A DNA stretch of 64,000 nucleotides from Streptomyces mobaraensis NBRC 13819 = DSM 40847 (GTDB taxonomy: Bacteria; Actinomycetota; Actinomycetes; Streptomycetales; Streptomycetaceae): contig NZ_CP072827.1 in assembly GCF_017916255.1 (NCBI RefSeq), forward strand, positions 2,604,001 to 2,668,000, read 5' to 3'. The notes beneath the pieces were generated by a model. The model saw nothing but the letters and a program-made list of their open reading frames with translations, had not been told where the DNA came from and ran no database searches. Of the stretch, positions 57,058 through 64,000 are shown piece by piece; positions within the stretch are counted from its first letter, which is position 1, and each line of letters starts with the position of its first letter. A program made the translations under genes and the position numbers.

Positions 57058-57597
57058 TTGAACGCGTCAATCGCCCACCTGATCCAGTCCGTCCCGCCGC
57101 CACAGTCTGCCCAGCCCAAAGACTGGCGCCGTGTCGAAGAGCAGATGGGCACAACACTGCCGACGGATTACAAACAGCTCGTCGACACCTATGGTGGCGG
57201 GGTCTTCGATGATGCCATTTGGCTGTTGGAGCCTTGGTGTCCCAACGAGTTTTATGATCTGCTCACCGAGAACGAGGATCGGGCGGACATCCTCGCCCAA
57301 TTGTGGAAACTAGGGGAGCCGAAGCCCGCCGCGCTCGAAGAAGACGGCAACCGCGTCATCGCGTGGGCTCTCACAGAGAATGGGGACTACCTGTACTGGC
57401 TGGCCCGCCCCGAACAAGACCCTGACGAATGGACGGTCATGGTCAAGGAGGGGCGGGGCCCGCTCTGGGAAAGCCACCCCATGGGTTGCGCGCAGTTCAT
57501 CGAGGCCGCTTTGTTGACCGGTAGCGCGCGGAGCGAAATCTTCGCTGACTATCCACTGGATGAACACCAGTTTCGCTCGAGCGAATCGTTCCTCTAG
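57058..57597 (+). CDS. SMI1/KNR4 (SUKH) immunity protein
   Basis: 179 residues. Family features: DWRRVEEQMGTTLPTDYKQL, VDTYGGGVFDDAIWLLEP, then VIAWALTENGDYLYWLARPE and the aromatic/acidic strands. SUKH proteins are the most common immunity partners of polymorphic nuclease toxins. TTG 57058 is the start, with AGGAGG 7 bases upstream. It begins 23 bases after the RHS stop and shares its less GC-biased codon use, so the two form a toxin-immunity pair. Confidence 0.92.
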   Translation: MNASIAHLIQSVPPPQSAQPKDWRRVEEQMGTTLPTDYKQLVDTYGGGVFDDAIWLLEPWCPNEFYDLLTENEDRADILAQLWKLGEPKPAALEEDGNRVIAWALTENGDYLYWLARPEQDPDEWTVMVKEGRGPLWESHPMGCAQFIEAALLTGSARSEIFADYPLDEHQFRSSESFL

Positions 57598-57915
57598 GAG
57601 ACCAGCAGGTTCACCCCGGATCCCTGTGATCCAGGTGTGGCCCGGGCAGGACCACATGCCCACCCGATCAGCCCGGCCGGTATCCCCGGAACGCCTCCGG
57701 CCGGCCTCCGCTTTATTTCGAACGGTTGACAACCTTGCCGCTGCCGGAATAGGACCCGGCGGGACTGGAGGACAGCAGGCCATCCCGGTGCTCGCTCACG
57801 CTGAGCAGCACCCGGCTCCGCTCGTCCGGGAGGTGCGAAATGGCGCCAAGTGCCCCGCGAAAGAGGGTTCCTCGCGAACTGTGCCGAGTTAACGGAACAC
57901 CCGTGCGGCAGGTGG
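57598..57915. other. 318-base gap after the immunity gene
   Basis: A consensus -35 TTGACA at 57726-57731 with TAGGAC 18 bases later is the only strong signal, pointing right. GGGAGG before ATG 57840 opens a 57-codon frame that runs into the antisense of the hydrolase gene; I do not call it. May be the scar of an exchanged toxin cassette. Confidence 0.4.
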
Positions 57916-58713
57916 TCAGCGTGCTGCCTCATCGAGAAAGTGGACCATCAGCTCCAGCCACTCCTGCGGGCGTTCGAAGAACGGCACGTGGCCGGTGGCG
58001 AGTTCGGTGAGGTGGGCGCCGGGGATGCCGTCGGCGAGTTGGCGGTGGTGGAAGGGGGTGACCAGGGCGTCCAGGGTGGTGGATATGACGAGGGTGGGGA
58101 CGGTGACGCGCGGGAGGTCGGCGAGGACGTCGACGCGGTCGGCGAGGTCGAGGTGGTCGGGGGTGCCCGGGGGGACGGAGTCCCAGCCGGCCGCCAGCAT
58201 GCCGTCGACGTCCGCCTGTGAGAACGCGTCCGCCGTGGGCGCGGCGAAGCCGAGGAGGGCGCCGAAGGCGGTGATGCCGGCCGGATCGTCCGTCTTCTCG
58301 ATCAGGTCGCGCCAGAGGCGGGTGGCGAGGGCCAAGCGAGGGTTGGGGCGGGCGAAACCGGCGGTGAGGACGAGGGCGGTGACGCGGTCGGGGTGCCGGG
58401 TGGCCGCCCGGACGGCGACGGGGGCGCCCAGCGAGTAGCCGGTGACGGCGAACGTCTCCAGCCCTTCCGCGACGGCGGCGGCGACGAGTTCGTCGGCGAG
58501 ACCGTCGAGGGTGAGGGGCGCGTCCGTGCGCGGGCTGCCGCCCGTACCCGGGTAGTCGGGGCCGACGACGGTGAAGTGCTCGGCGAGACCGTCCATGATC
58601 GGGCCGTAGTTGGGCTGGATGCCGCCGCCGGCGCCGTGGGCGAGGAGGAGGCCGGGGCCCCTGCCCCGTACGGTGCGGGCGAGGGTGGGGGTGGGGAGTT
58701 CTGTGCGGGACAT
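57916..58713 (-). CDS. Alpha/beta hydrolase
   Basis: 265 residues: oxyanion region LLLAHGAGGGIQPN, DYPGTGGSPRTD, nucleophile elbow GYSLGAPV with the catalytic Ser, late Asp in TTLDALVTPF and His in ATGHVPFFERP. The frame upstream of ATG 58713 is the antisense of the MFS gene and is not used. AGGAAT is near the start. Probably cotranscribed with the MFS transporter 29 bases upstream, so it may process or detoxify the exported compound. Confidence 0.9.
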   Translation of the reverse strand: MSRTELPTPTLARTVRGRGPGLLLAHGAGGGIQPNYGPIMDGLAEHFTVVGPDYPGTGGSPRTDAPLTLDGLADELVAAAVAEGLETFAVTGYSLGAPVAVRAATRHPDRVTALVLTAGFARPNPRLALATRLWRDLIEKTDDPAGITAFGALLGFAAPTADAFSQADVDGMLAAGWDSVPPGTPDHLDLADRVDVLADLPRVTVPTLVISTTLDALVTPFHHRQLADGIPGAHLTELATGHVPFFERPQEWLELMVHFLDEAAR

Positions 58714-58742
58714 GATTCCTGCTCTCTCTGGGTGTGGGTGGT

Positions 58743-59981
58743 TCAGGACGTGGGGTGCGTCGTCGGCCGGGTGAAGGCCGCGAGGGCGGCGGCGGCCGTG
58801 ACGACGAGCGCGCCGAGCCAAGGGAGGTCGTGAAGGCCCAGGCCGGAGCCGAGGGCCTGGCCGCCGAGCGCTGAGCCGCCGGCCGTGCCGAGGTTGAAGG
58901 CGGAGGCGGTGACGGCGGTGATCAGGGTGGGCGCTCCGGGGGCGGCGGCGAGGGCGCGTTCCTGGAGCAGCGGGATGAGGACGGCGGTGACCAGCCCGAG
59001 GAGGGGCACGGTGAGCGCGGCGGTCGGGCGGGTGTGGCTGGTCAGGGTGAGGGACGCGAGGACGGCGGCGAGGACGAAGAGGGTGGTGCGGAGGGCGCGT
59101 TCGGGGGCGCGGTCGGCGAGCCGGCCGCCCAGGACGTTGCCGAGCAGCGCGCCCGCGCCGAAGGCGGCGAGGAGGAGGGTGACCGCGTTCGCGGAGAAGC
59201 CGCTCACGTCCCCGAGGAGCGGGGAGATGTAGGTGTGGACGGTGAAGAGTCCGGCTTGCGCGAGGACGGTGACCGCCAGGACGCGGGCCGGTCCGCGGCC
59301 GAGCAGCGCGCGGACCTCCGCGCGGGGCGCGGGGCGCGTCCCGGGGTCGGGGGGACGGACGAGGGTGGCCACCGCGAGCAGGACGAGCGCGCTGAGAACG
59401 GTGATCCCCCAGAACGTCGCCCGCCAGCCGTACCGGCCCCCGATCCAGGTGCCGAGCGGGGCACCGAGGACGGTGGCGAGGTTCCATCCGGCGGCGACCA
59501 CGGCGATCGCCCTGCCGCGGTGGGCGGCGGGGGTCGTCGAGACGGCGATGACCAGGGCGGTCGCGAAGGCGGTGCTGTGCGTGAGGGCGGTGGCCATGCG
59601 GGCGGCGGCGAGGGTTCCGAGCCCGTCGGCCAGGGCGGCCGCCGCGTTGCCGGCGATGAACAGGCCGAGCAGCGCGAGCAGCGCCCGGCGCCGGGGCAAC
59701 CGCAGCACGGCGACGGTGACGACCGGCCCGGCTACCGTCACGACCAGGGCGTACCAGGTGACCAGCGAGCCGACGGCGGGAAGCGGCTGCCGCAACTCGG
59801 CGGCCAGCCCGGGCAGCAGCCCGACCATGACCCACTCGCTGGTCCCTACGAGGAAGACGCAGGCGGTGAGGGTGGCGAGGACGGCGGCGGGGTGGGGCTG
59901 GGAGCGGCGGCTGTTTGGGGGCTGGACTGGTGGTGCCGGAGTTGGGTGAGGGACCGTCCCCGGTGGAGTGCTTGGGGCCAT
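58743..59981 (-). CDS. MFS transporter, DHA1 family
   Basis: 412 residues, 12 predicted helices starting at AAVLATLTACVFLVGTSEWV. Motif A appears as GGRLADRAPERAL in the second half and the RLPRRRAL loop in the first. WNLATVLGAPLGTWIGGRYG is the antiporter motif C-like helix. Drug-proton antiporters of this kind (AraJ/CmlR type) export arabinose-like sugars or chloramphenicol-like drugs. The ATG is 6 bases beyond a -10 element of an unusual promoter. Confidence 0.92.
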   Translation of the reverse strand: MAPSTPPGTVPHPTPAPPVQPPNSRRSQPHPAAVLATLTACVFLVGTSEWVMVGLLPGLAAELRQPLPAVGSLVTWYALVVTVAGPVVTVAVLRLPRRRALLALLGLFIAGNAAAALADGLGTLAAARMATALTHSTAFATALVIAVSTTPAAHRGRAIAVVAAGWNLATVLGAPLGTWIGGRYGWRATFWGITVLSALVLLAVATLVRPPDPGTRPAPRAEVRALLGRGPARVLAVTVLAQAGLFTVHTYISPLLGDVSGFSANAVTLLLAAFGAGALLGNVLGGRLADRAPERALRTTLFVLAAVLASLTLTSHTRPTAALTVPLLGLVTAVLIPLLQERALAAAPGAPTLITAVTASAFNLGTAGGSALGGQALGSGLGLHDLPWLGALVVTAAAALAAFTRPTTHPTS

Positions 59982-59987
59982 GTCGCG

Positions 59988-60019
59988 ACGCTAAGGTCTG
60001 ACATCGGTGTGAGAGTCAA
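59988..60019 (-). promoter_or_regulatory. Long-spacer (20 bp) promoter of the MFS-hydrolase operon
   Basis: On the minus strand: TTGACT (60019-60014), a 20-base spacer, TAGCGT (59993-59988), then six bases to ATG 59981. The spacer contains the imperfect dyad CTCACACC-GATGTCAG. This is the architecture of MerR-family-controlled promoters, which need activator to correct an over-long spacer. No merR gene is in the window. Confidence 0.55.
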
Positions 60020-60089
60020 GTGCGGGTGGGGGAGGCAGGGGGATGATGTGTCGCCGACTTCATCGGAATAGGCGCGCCGCGCGGTATGA

Positions 60090-60160
60090 CGGTTCTGCCG
60101 GATCCCGAGCAAGTGAGTAAAAAACCGGGCCTGACTGGCTAAAACACCAGGTGGCGCCCT
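60090..60160 (+). promoter_or_regulatory. Leader of the orphan CRISPR array
   Basis: AT-richer strip directly before the first repeat, with GAGTAAAAAACC and CTGACTGGCTAAAACACC. The GACTGGCT-AAAA string matches the conserved part of the type I-E leader in Escherichia coli (GACTGGCTTAAAAAATC). Confidence 0.65.
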
Positions 60161-60311
60161 GCGGTCCCCGCGTGCGCGGGGGTGGCCCCGGCCGCCGGCC
60201 CAGGAACCGCCGGGTCCCGCCGTGGTCCCCGCGTGCGCGGGGGTGGTCCCAGCCCAGGAGCCTGCTCCGGGTCACGGACGACATGGTCCCGCCCGCGCGA
60301 GGCCAGCAAGT
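60161..60311 (+). CRISPR. Type I-E mini-array, two repeats plus a degenerate third
   Basis: Repeats of 29 bases at 60161-60189 and 60222-60250 (27 of 29 identical; core GGTCCCCGCGTGCGCGGGGG, followed by TGG) flank a 32-base spacer (60190-60221). A second 32-base spacer (60251-60282) is followed by a partial repeat at 60283 that keeps TGGTCCC and a GCGCG block, typical of the trailer end. The 29/32 geometry, palindrome and orientation from the leader fit type I-E. There are no cas genes within 4 kb to the right or anywhere else in the window. Confidence 0.85.
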
Positions 60312-60401
60312 CGGCGCCGCCGCCCGGCCCTCGGATCCAGCAGGCAGGCGGCGGCACCCTGCGCGGTCGCGGGCACGTGCCCGCGACCGCACCGCGATCG
60401 A

Positions 60402-60788
60402 CTACTTCAGCGCCGCGTCAGCCGTGCTGGAGACGCCCGACGTGGCGGACTGAGCCGTGGAGTTGGCCGTGTCCTTCAGGGCGGTCACCGGGCCCGGCTC
60501 AGGGGTGGAGGGGGCGGAGGAGCCGGAAGACGGCGGCTGCTCCTCCGAGGAGGACGAGCTGGACGAGCCGCCCTTGGGGTCGTACTTGTAGGTGTCGGTG
60601 ACCTTGTGCTCCTTGGTGATCTGCCCCGGGGCCGGGGAGACGATCGCCACGGGCAGGGAGCCCAGGCCGTGGCCCTCGTGGTGGCGGCCGTGGTGGTCGT
60701 CCGCCATGGCCGTACCGGCCTGGCCAAGCACCATGCCACCGGCCAGCAGGGCCAGCGCCACGCCAACAACGCGGTTGCGCATCGACAT
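60402..60788 (-). CDS. Small secreted protein with His-rich and poly-Ser segments
   Basis: 128 residues. Signal peptide NRVVGVALALLAGGMVLGQA ending GTAMA at about 29, then DDHHGRHHEGHG (possible metal binding), a short conserved segment (PVAIVSPAPGQITKEHKVTD) and a Ser/Glu/Pro-rich tail with seven consecutive Ser. AAGGAGA lies 8 bases ahead of ATG 60788. The C-terminal SATSGVSSTADAALK is helical. Function unknown; His-rich secreted peptides may bind metals. Confidence 0.75.
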   Translation of the reverse strand: MSMRNRVVGVALALLAGGMVLGQAGTAMADDHHGRHHEGHGLGSLPVAIVSPAPGQITKEHKVTDTYKYDPKGGSSSSSSSEEQPPSSGSSAPSTPEPGPVTALKDTANSTAQSATSGVSSTADAALK

Positions 60789-60888
60789 CTTCGGATCTCC
60801 TTGGGAGAGGGGGGACGGTGACGCCGCCCCGAGACGGAAGCGGCGCCGTGTGCTCGGCGGGGCACTGCGGTGTTCCCGGGCCGGACGT

Positions 60889-60926
60889 GGCCCGTGCCAC
60901 CGGGGGTCGGATAAATGGCACGGGCC
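60889..60926 (-). promoter_or_regulatory. Hairpin in the long 5' leader of the secreted-protein gene
   Basis: GGCCCGTGCCA (60889-60899) pairs with TGGCACGGGCC (60916-60926) across a 16-base loop. It lies in the leader between the promoter at 60963-60992 and ATG 60788, 100 bases before the start. Could be regulatory. Confidence 0.45.
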
Positions 60927-60962
60927 ACCGGCCGGGAAGGCCGCCCCTGCCGAGGCAGCAGA

Positions 60963-60992
60963 GAACTATCGGTGTGATCAGCAGCCCGTCAA
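60963..60992 (-). promoter_or_regulatory. SigA-like promoter of the secreted-protein gene
   Basis: Minus strand: TTGACG, 18-base spacer, TAGTTC. Transcription would begin near 60956, leaving a leader of about 170 bases. Confidence 0.5.
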
Positions 60993-61306
60993 AACATCCG
61001 ACCGGAAAGCCGCACCCACACGTCGAACATCTCAGTGAGTGGTGAACGACCATTCCCAGCACCGTCGTTGTCGACGCCTCTCCTACGTCCCGTACGTCAC
61101 TTCAAACGCGCGCCGCACCCCCCGATGCGGTGACCCGCATCCGTCCCTCCTGACGGCTGCCACCTGAACGGAGGACGATTTCCCGCCGACCGCTCCACTC
61201 CCCGTATCGGCAGCGCCCGCGCGTCATCGAGTTGACCACCCGCCCACATCTCGGCGCCGTGGAACGCGTCGGGGCATGGGCGGGGAGGTCACGCGGTGGC
61301 GAAACG
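60993..61306. other. 314-base non-coding stretch
   Basis: No frame with convincing codon usage. Lies upstream of the secreted-protein promoter and downstream of the sigma-CAP gene. CGTACGTCCCGTACGTCA near 61086-61100 contains a short direct repeat of CGTACGT. Nothing else is recognised. Confidence 0.4.
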
Positions 61307-63211
61307 TCACCGCGCCCCGAAGACCTGCGTCCAACGCGGGCCGCCGGGCGCGTTGTTGATGCCGACGCCTATCTCGTCGAACGAGCAGTTGAGTATGTTC
61401 GCCCGATGCCCGGAGCTGTGCATCCAGGTGTCCATCACGGAGGCGGGGGTCTGCTGGCCGTACGCGATGTTCTCGCCGTACGTGCTCCACCGGTAGCCGA
61501 CGGCGGTGATGCGGTCGCCGGGGCCCTTGCCGTCCGGGTTGGTGTGGTCGAAGAAGTTGCGGGCGGCCATGTCGTCGGAGTGGCCCTGGGCGGCCTGGGT
61601 GAGCAGCGCGTTGAGGCGTACGGGCGAGCAGCCGGCCTTGGCGCGCTCGGCGTTGACGATGGCCGTCACCTGCTGCTGGAGCGAACCGCCCACGTCACCC
61701 TTGGAGGGGGCGGGAGCCTTGGCGGCCGACCTGGCGGTCGTACGGGCGGAGTCGGACGTCCGCGAGCCGTCCTGCCGCCCTCCGGAACCGGCCCCCGATC
61801 CCGAGCCGGAGCCGGAGTCCGATGCAGACGAGGAGGGAGCGGCGGAACGTTCCTGCGTCGCCGTCTCCTCCTTGCCCGCCTTCTCCTTGTCCTTGCTCTT
61901 ATCCCCTTCCTTCCCCTTGTCCTTCTTCTCCTTCTTGTCGTCCTTGCCGTCCTTCGTGGCCTTCGCCGAGGCGGACGGGCGGGCGCTCGGGGAGGGATCG
62001 GCGGTGGCCGCCCGGTCGCCGAGGGGGACCGCCGCGTCGCCGGTGGTGACGCGGGTGCTCGCCTCGGTGCCGGAGGACGAGTCGGAGAAGAACTCCGTCC
62101 CCCCGATGATCGCGCCGCCCGCCACGACGGCGAGGGCGGCGGCGCCGATCGCGACCCGCTTGCCCTTCGTGCCGTGCTTCGCCTTCGCCCTGGGGTTGTT
62201 CCGCTTCGCGTGGGTCACGCCGTGTTTGCCTTTCGTCGTCATCGGGTTCGCCGGATGGCTGTGCTGCTGCGCGGTGTTCGTGGTGCCGCCGCCGCCGACG
62301 CGAGTGTCGTGAGCGGTGCGCGGTGCGCCGGCCCCCTGGCCGGAGAGCCCGCCGGCGTCCGGGCCGGGCACGTCCCCGTACCCGCCCGGGCGCACGGCGG
62401 CCACCGCCTCCGTCCGCAGCACGGTGGCGCTGCCCCACCAGTCGAGGAGGGCCCCGGCGACGGGGACCAGGCCGAAACCGACCAGCAGCCCCTCGGCCGG
62501 GACGAGCGACGTCCACGCGCCGCCGCAGGCGCCGCACCCGCGCGCGTGGCGGGCGACGCGCTTGCGCCAGAGGGCGGAGGGGGTGCCGTCCCACGTCGCG
62601 ACGAGCCCGTCGAGAGCCGGGCAGCGCGGCGAGGCGCCGAGGGCGCGGACGACACCGCGGGCCGTGTCGAGCCGCTCCTTGATGCGCTGGACGCGGACGG
62701 CGGTGTGCTGCGGCGTGAGGCCGAGCGCGGCGGCGACCTCGGCGCGGGTCAGTTCGCCGGCGGCCTCCAGCCACCACAGGGAGAGCACCTCGCGCTCTCC
62801 CTCGTCCAGCCAGCGCGTGGCCTCGGCGACCTCCTTGCGCTGGCCTTCCAGGCCGAGCCGCTCGATGGTGACGGCGACGAAGTCGGCCGCCGGGTCGGGG
62901 ACGTCGGCGCCGGTCCCGGGGAGCCCGTCGAGGGGGGTCTCCGGGCGGCGCTCGCGCCAGTGGGTGCGGAGCTGGTTGGTGGTGATCGCCACCAGCCAGG
63001 AACGGAAACCGGCCGGGTCGCGCAGCTCCCCCAGCCCGTTGATGACGCGCAGCATCGTCTCCTGCACGACGTCGTCGACGTCCGCGTGCCCGTTGAGGGC
63101 GCGGCCGACGATGTTGTAGACGAGCGGCAGGCAGGCGGCGACGAGTTCGTCCTGTGCCGCCGTGTCCCCGGCCCGCGCGGCCTCGACCAGCGCAGCGTTA
63201 TCGGTTCCCAC
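61307..63211 (-). CDS. ECF sigma factor fused to ZAS motif, membrane helix and CAP domain
   Basis: 634 residues in one frame. 1-185: ECF sigma, with region 2 (LPLVYNIVGRALNGHADVDD, VVQETMLRVI) and region 4 (EREVLSLWWLEAAG, TRAEVAAALGLTPQHTAVRV). 222-229: H-x3-C-x2-C (HARGCGAC), the zinc motif of ZAS anti-sigma factors. 236-256 and 352-371: hydrophobic helices, the latter followed by an extracellular linker with a Lys/Asp/Glu-rich stretch (418-449) and Ser/Gly repeats. 508-634: CAP/SCP domain (IVNAERAKAGCSPVRLNALL, GHSDDMAARNFFDHTNPDG, YGENIAYG, MHSSGHRANILNCSFDEIG). Start GTG 63211 has GGAGAGAGG ahead. Sigma, anti-sigma and outside sensor are one protein. Confidence 0.9.
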   Translation of the reverse strand: MGTDNAALVEAARAGDTAAQDELVAACLPLVYNIVGRALNGHADVDDVVQETMLRVINGLGELRDPAGFRSWLVAITTNQLRTHWRERRPETPLDGLPGTGADVPDPAADFVAVTIERLGLEGQRKEVAEATRWLDEGEREVLSLWWLEAAGELTRAEVAAALGLTPQHTAVRVQRIKERLDTARGVVRALGASPRCPALDGLVATWDGTPSALWRKRVARHARGCGACGGAWTSLVPAEGLLVGFGLVPVAGALLDWWGSATVLRTEAVAAVRPGGYGDVPGPDAGGLSGQGAGAPRTAHDTRVGGGGTTNTAQQHSHPANPMTTKGKHGVTHAKRNNPRAKAKHGTKGKRVAIGAAALAVVAGGAIIGGTEFFSDSSSGTEASTRVTTGDAAVPLGDRAATADPSPSARPSASAKATKDGKDDKKEKKDKGKEGDKSKDKEKAGKEETATQERSAAPSSSASDSGSGSGSGAGSGGRQDGSRTSDSARTTARSAAKAPAPSKGDVGGSLQQQVTAIVNAERAKAGCSPVRLNALLTQAAQGHSDDMAARNFFDHTNPDGKGPGDRITAVGYRWSTYGENIAYGQQTPASVMDTWMHSSGHRANILNCSFDEIGVGINNAPGGPRWTQVFGAR

Positions 63212-63352
63212 GCCTCACGCACCTCTCTCCGTTCGCATCCGACACCTGGGAGACGGGGTGCTCCCGACCGGATAACAAAAATTGCAAGATTCTTGCATCA
63301 CGGGAGAGGGACCGGGTGAGGGCGGGGTGGGTCGGTGTGGGCGCGGCTCGCC

Positions 63353-63700
63353 TCAGCGGTGGCCGAGGACGTTGACCACCCGGCCGTCGGGGTCGCGGAC
63401 GAAGAAGCGCCGCACGCCCCACTCCTCGTCCTGCAGGACGTGGACGATCTCCGCGCCGCTGTCCCGCACGGCCGCGTAGGCCGCGTCCACGTCGTCCACC
63501 TCGATGCTCAGATCGGGAACGACCGGGGCGGTCTTGTCCCGGGCCATGAAACTGACCTGCGCCGCCGGGTCGGAGGCGGAGGCGAGCGTCATGATCCAGC
63601 CGTGGTTCATGACCTCCTCGAAACCCAGGAGGCCGTAGAAATCCCGGTTTTCCTGTACGGACTCGGTCTGGACGTTGGGGACGACGCGACGCACGGCCAT
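63353..63700 (-). CDS. VOC-family glyoxalase-like protein
   Basis: 115 residues: MAVRRVVPNVQTESVQENRD, FYGLLGFEEVMNHGWIMTLA, VSFMARD, LSIEVDDVDAAYAAVRDSGA and VRRFFVRDPDGRVVNVLGH. Two beta-alpha-beta-beta-beta units of the vicinal oxygen chelate fold; family members include glyoxalases and antibiotic-binding proteins. Metal ligands are not all evident. ATG 63700 is chosen over upstream frame. Confidence 0.9.
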   Translation of the reverse strand: MAVRRVVPNVQTESVQENRDFYGLLGFEEVMNHGWIMTLASASDPAAQVSFMARDKTAPVVPDLSIEVDDVDAAYAAVRDSGAEIVHVLQDEEWGVRRFFVRDPDGRVVNVLGHR

Positions 63701-63794
63701 CGATGACTCCAGGTGCTCCAGGTGGGGACGGGCTGGTCCTTCCGGCCCCCACAAGTACTACGGCGCGACCGCCCCCGCACTCGTTTTTGGGTCC

Positions 63795-64000
63795 CTACCG
63801 CCCCTCCCCCACCGGCACCAGGAACTCCCGCAGCATCCCGGGGGTCGCCGCGTTCGCGAAGGCCGCCGCCTCCGCGGCCGCCATGTCGCGGATGCGGTAC
63901 GCCTCCTCGCCGGCCGCGACGGCGGCCGTCGCGGTGACGACGCCGGCGCGCCGGGCGAACGGGGTGCGAGTGAAGGTCCAGGCCAGGACCGCGCCGCGGT
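63795..64000 (-). CDS. Unidentified protein, N-terminal part outside the window
   Basis: The last 68 codons of a minus-strand gene ending TAG at 63797-63795. Visible sequence: GAVLAWTFTRTPFARRAGVV, TATAAVAAGEEAYRIRDMAA, AEAAAFANAATPGMLREFLV, then PVGEGR. Codon use is normal for the genome. Family cannot be told from this fragment. Confidence 0.6.
   Translation of the reverse strand, partial: RGAVLAWTFTRTPFARRAGVVTATAAVAAGEEAYRIRDMAAAEAAAFANAATPGMLREFLVPVGEGR

Noticed and set aside
57840..58013. 57-codon plus-strand frame with GGGAGG before ATG
   Set aside because: It runs into the antisense of the hydrolase gene, has no recognisable similarity and its later codons follow the shadow frame.
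60312..64000. cas genes to the right of the CRISPR array
   Set aside because: Genes there encode a secreted peptide, sigma-CAP protein, VOC protein and an unknown fragment; none resembles Cas proteins.

Overview
The window is from a high-GC actinomycete, almost certainly a Streptomyces. Third codon positions are strongly G/C and many genes overlap by GTGA or ATGA. GTG starts are frequent, and the gene set includes a chaplin, a PknG kinase locus, dynamin-like sporulation GTPases with a second SSB, and a paired fluoride-channel operon. Both ends of the window cut genes (an HNH nuclease at the left, an unidentified protein at the right).

Layout. 0-7 kb: housekeeping and small-metabolism genes (MscS channel, SDR with its MmyB-like regulator, an FBP zinc-finger protein, and a GH4 glycosidase coupled to a sugar kinase). 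7-17.4 kb: one long signalling cluster on the + strand, in the order GlnX-like membrane protein, GlnH-like binding protein, coiled-coil protein, PknG-type kinase, PP2C phosphatase, vWA protein, FHA protein. 17.5-19.2 kb: truncated globin, a conserved hypothetical and a thioesterase. 19.2-23.3 kb: EttA, a TQXA thioester surface protein and SsbB. 23.6-27.3 kb: the dynamin-like pair dynB/dynA. 27.6-38 kb: tRNA-Arg(TCT), a small Tudor-like protein, dTDP-glucose dehydratase, a SNF2-type helicase with a SWIM protein, a membrane Ser/Thr kinase, and a metallophosphoesterase coupled to a phosphopantetheinyl transferase. 38-47.3 kb: short chaplin, StyA-like flavoprotein, fluC-DUF190-fluC, LysR regulator divergent from sdhCAB, a DUF1707 protein and a Tat-exported DJ-1 family protein.

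The right third (about 47.3-61 kb) is more accessory in character. It holds a small secreted hydrophobin-like protein, a glycosyltransferase, a secreted CdtB-like nuclease fused to a ricin lectin, an XRE/DUF397 pair, and a 1584-residue RHS toxin with a nuclease tip followed by a SUKH immunity protein. A hydrolase/MFS pair under a long-spacer promoter comes next, then an orphan type I-E CRISPR mini-array that keeps its leader but has no cas genes in the window. At 61.3-63.2 kb one reading frame joins an ECF sigma factor, a ZAS zinc motif, a membrane helix and an extracellular CAP domain.

How genes work together. The glnX-to-FHA cluster reads as a nutrient-sensing cascade: outside binding protein, membrane relay, soluble kinase with opposing phosphatase, and vWA/FHA outputs. 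dynA-dynB-ssbB fits sporulation septation and chromosome handling. The LysR box sits at about -66 from an inferred leaderless sdhC start, a textbook activator position. Several promoters (fluC, DUF1707, MFS, sdhC) end 6-7 bases before the start codon, suggesting leaderless mRNAs. All functional calls are from reading the sequence; no database search was run.
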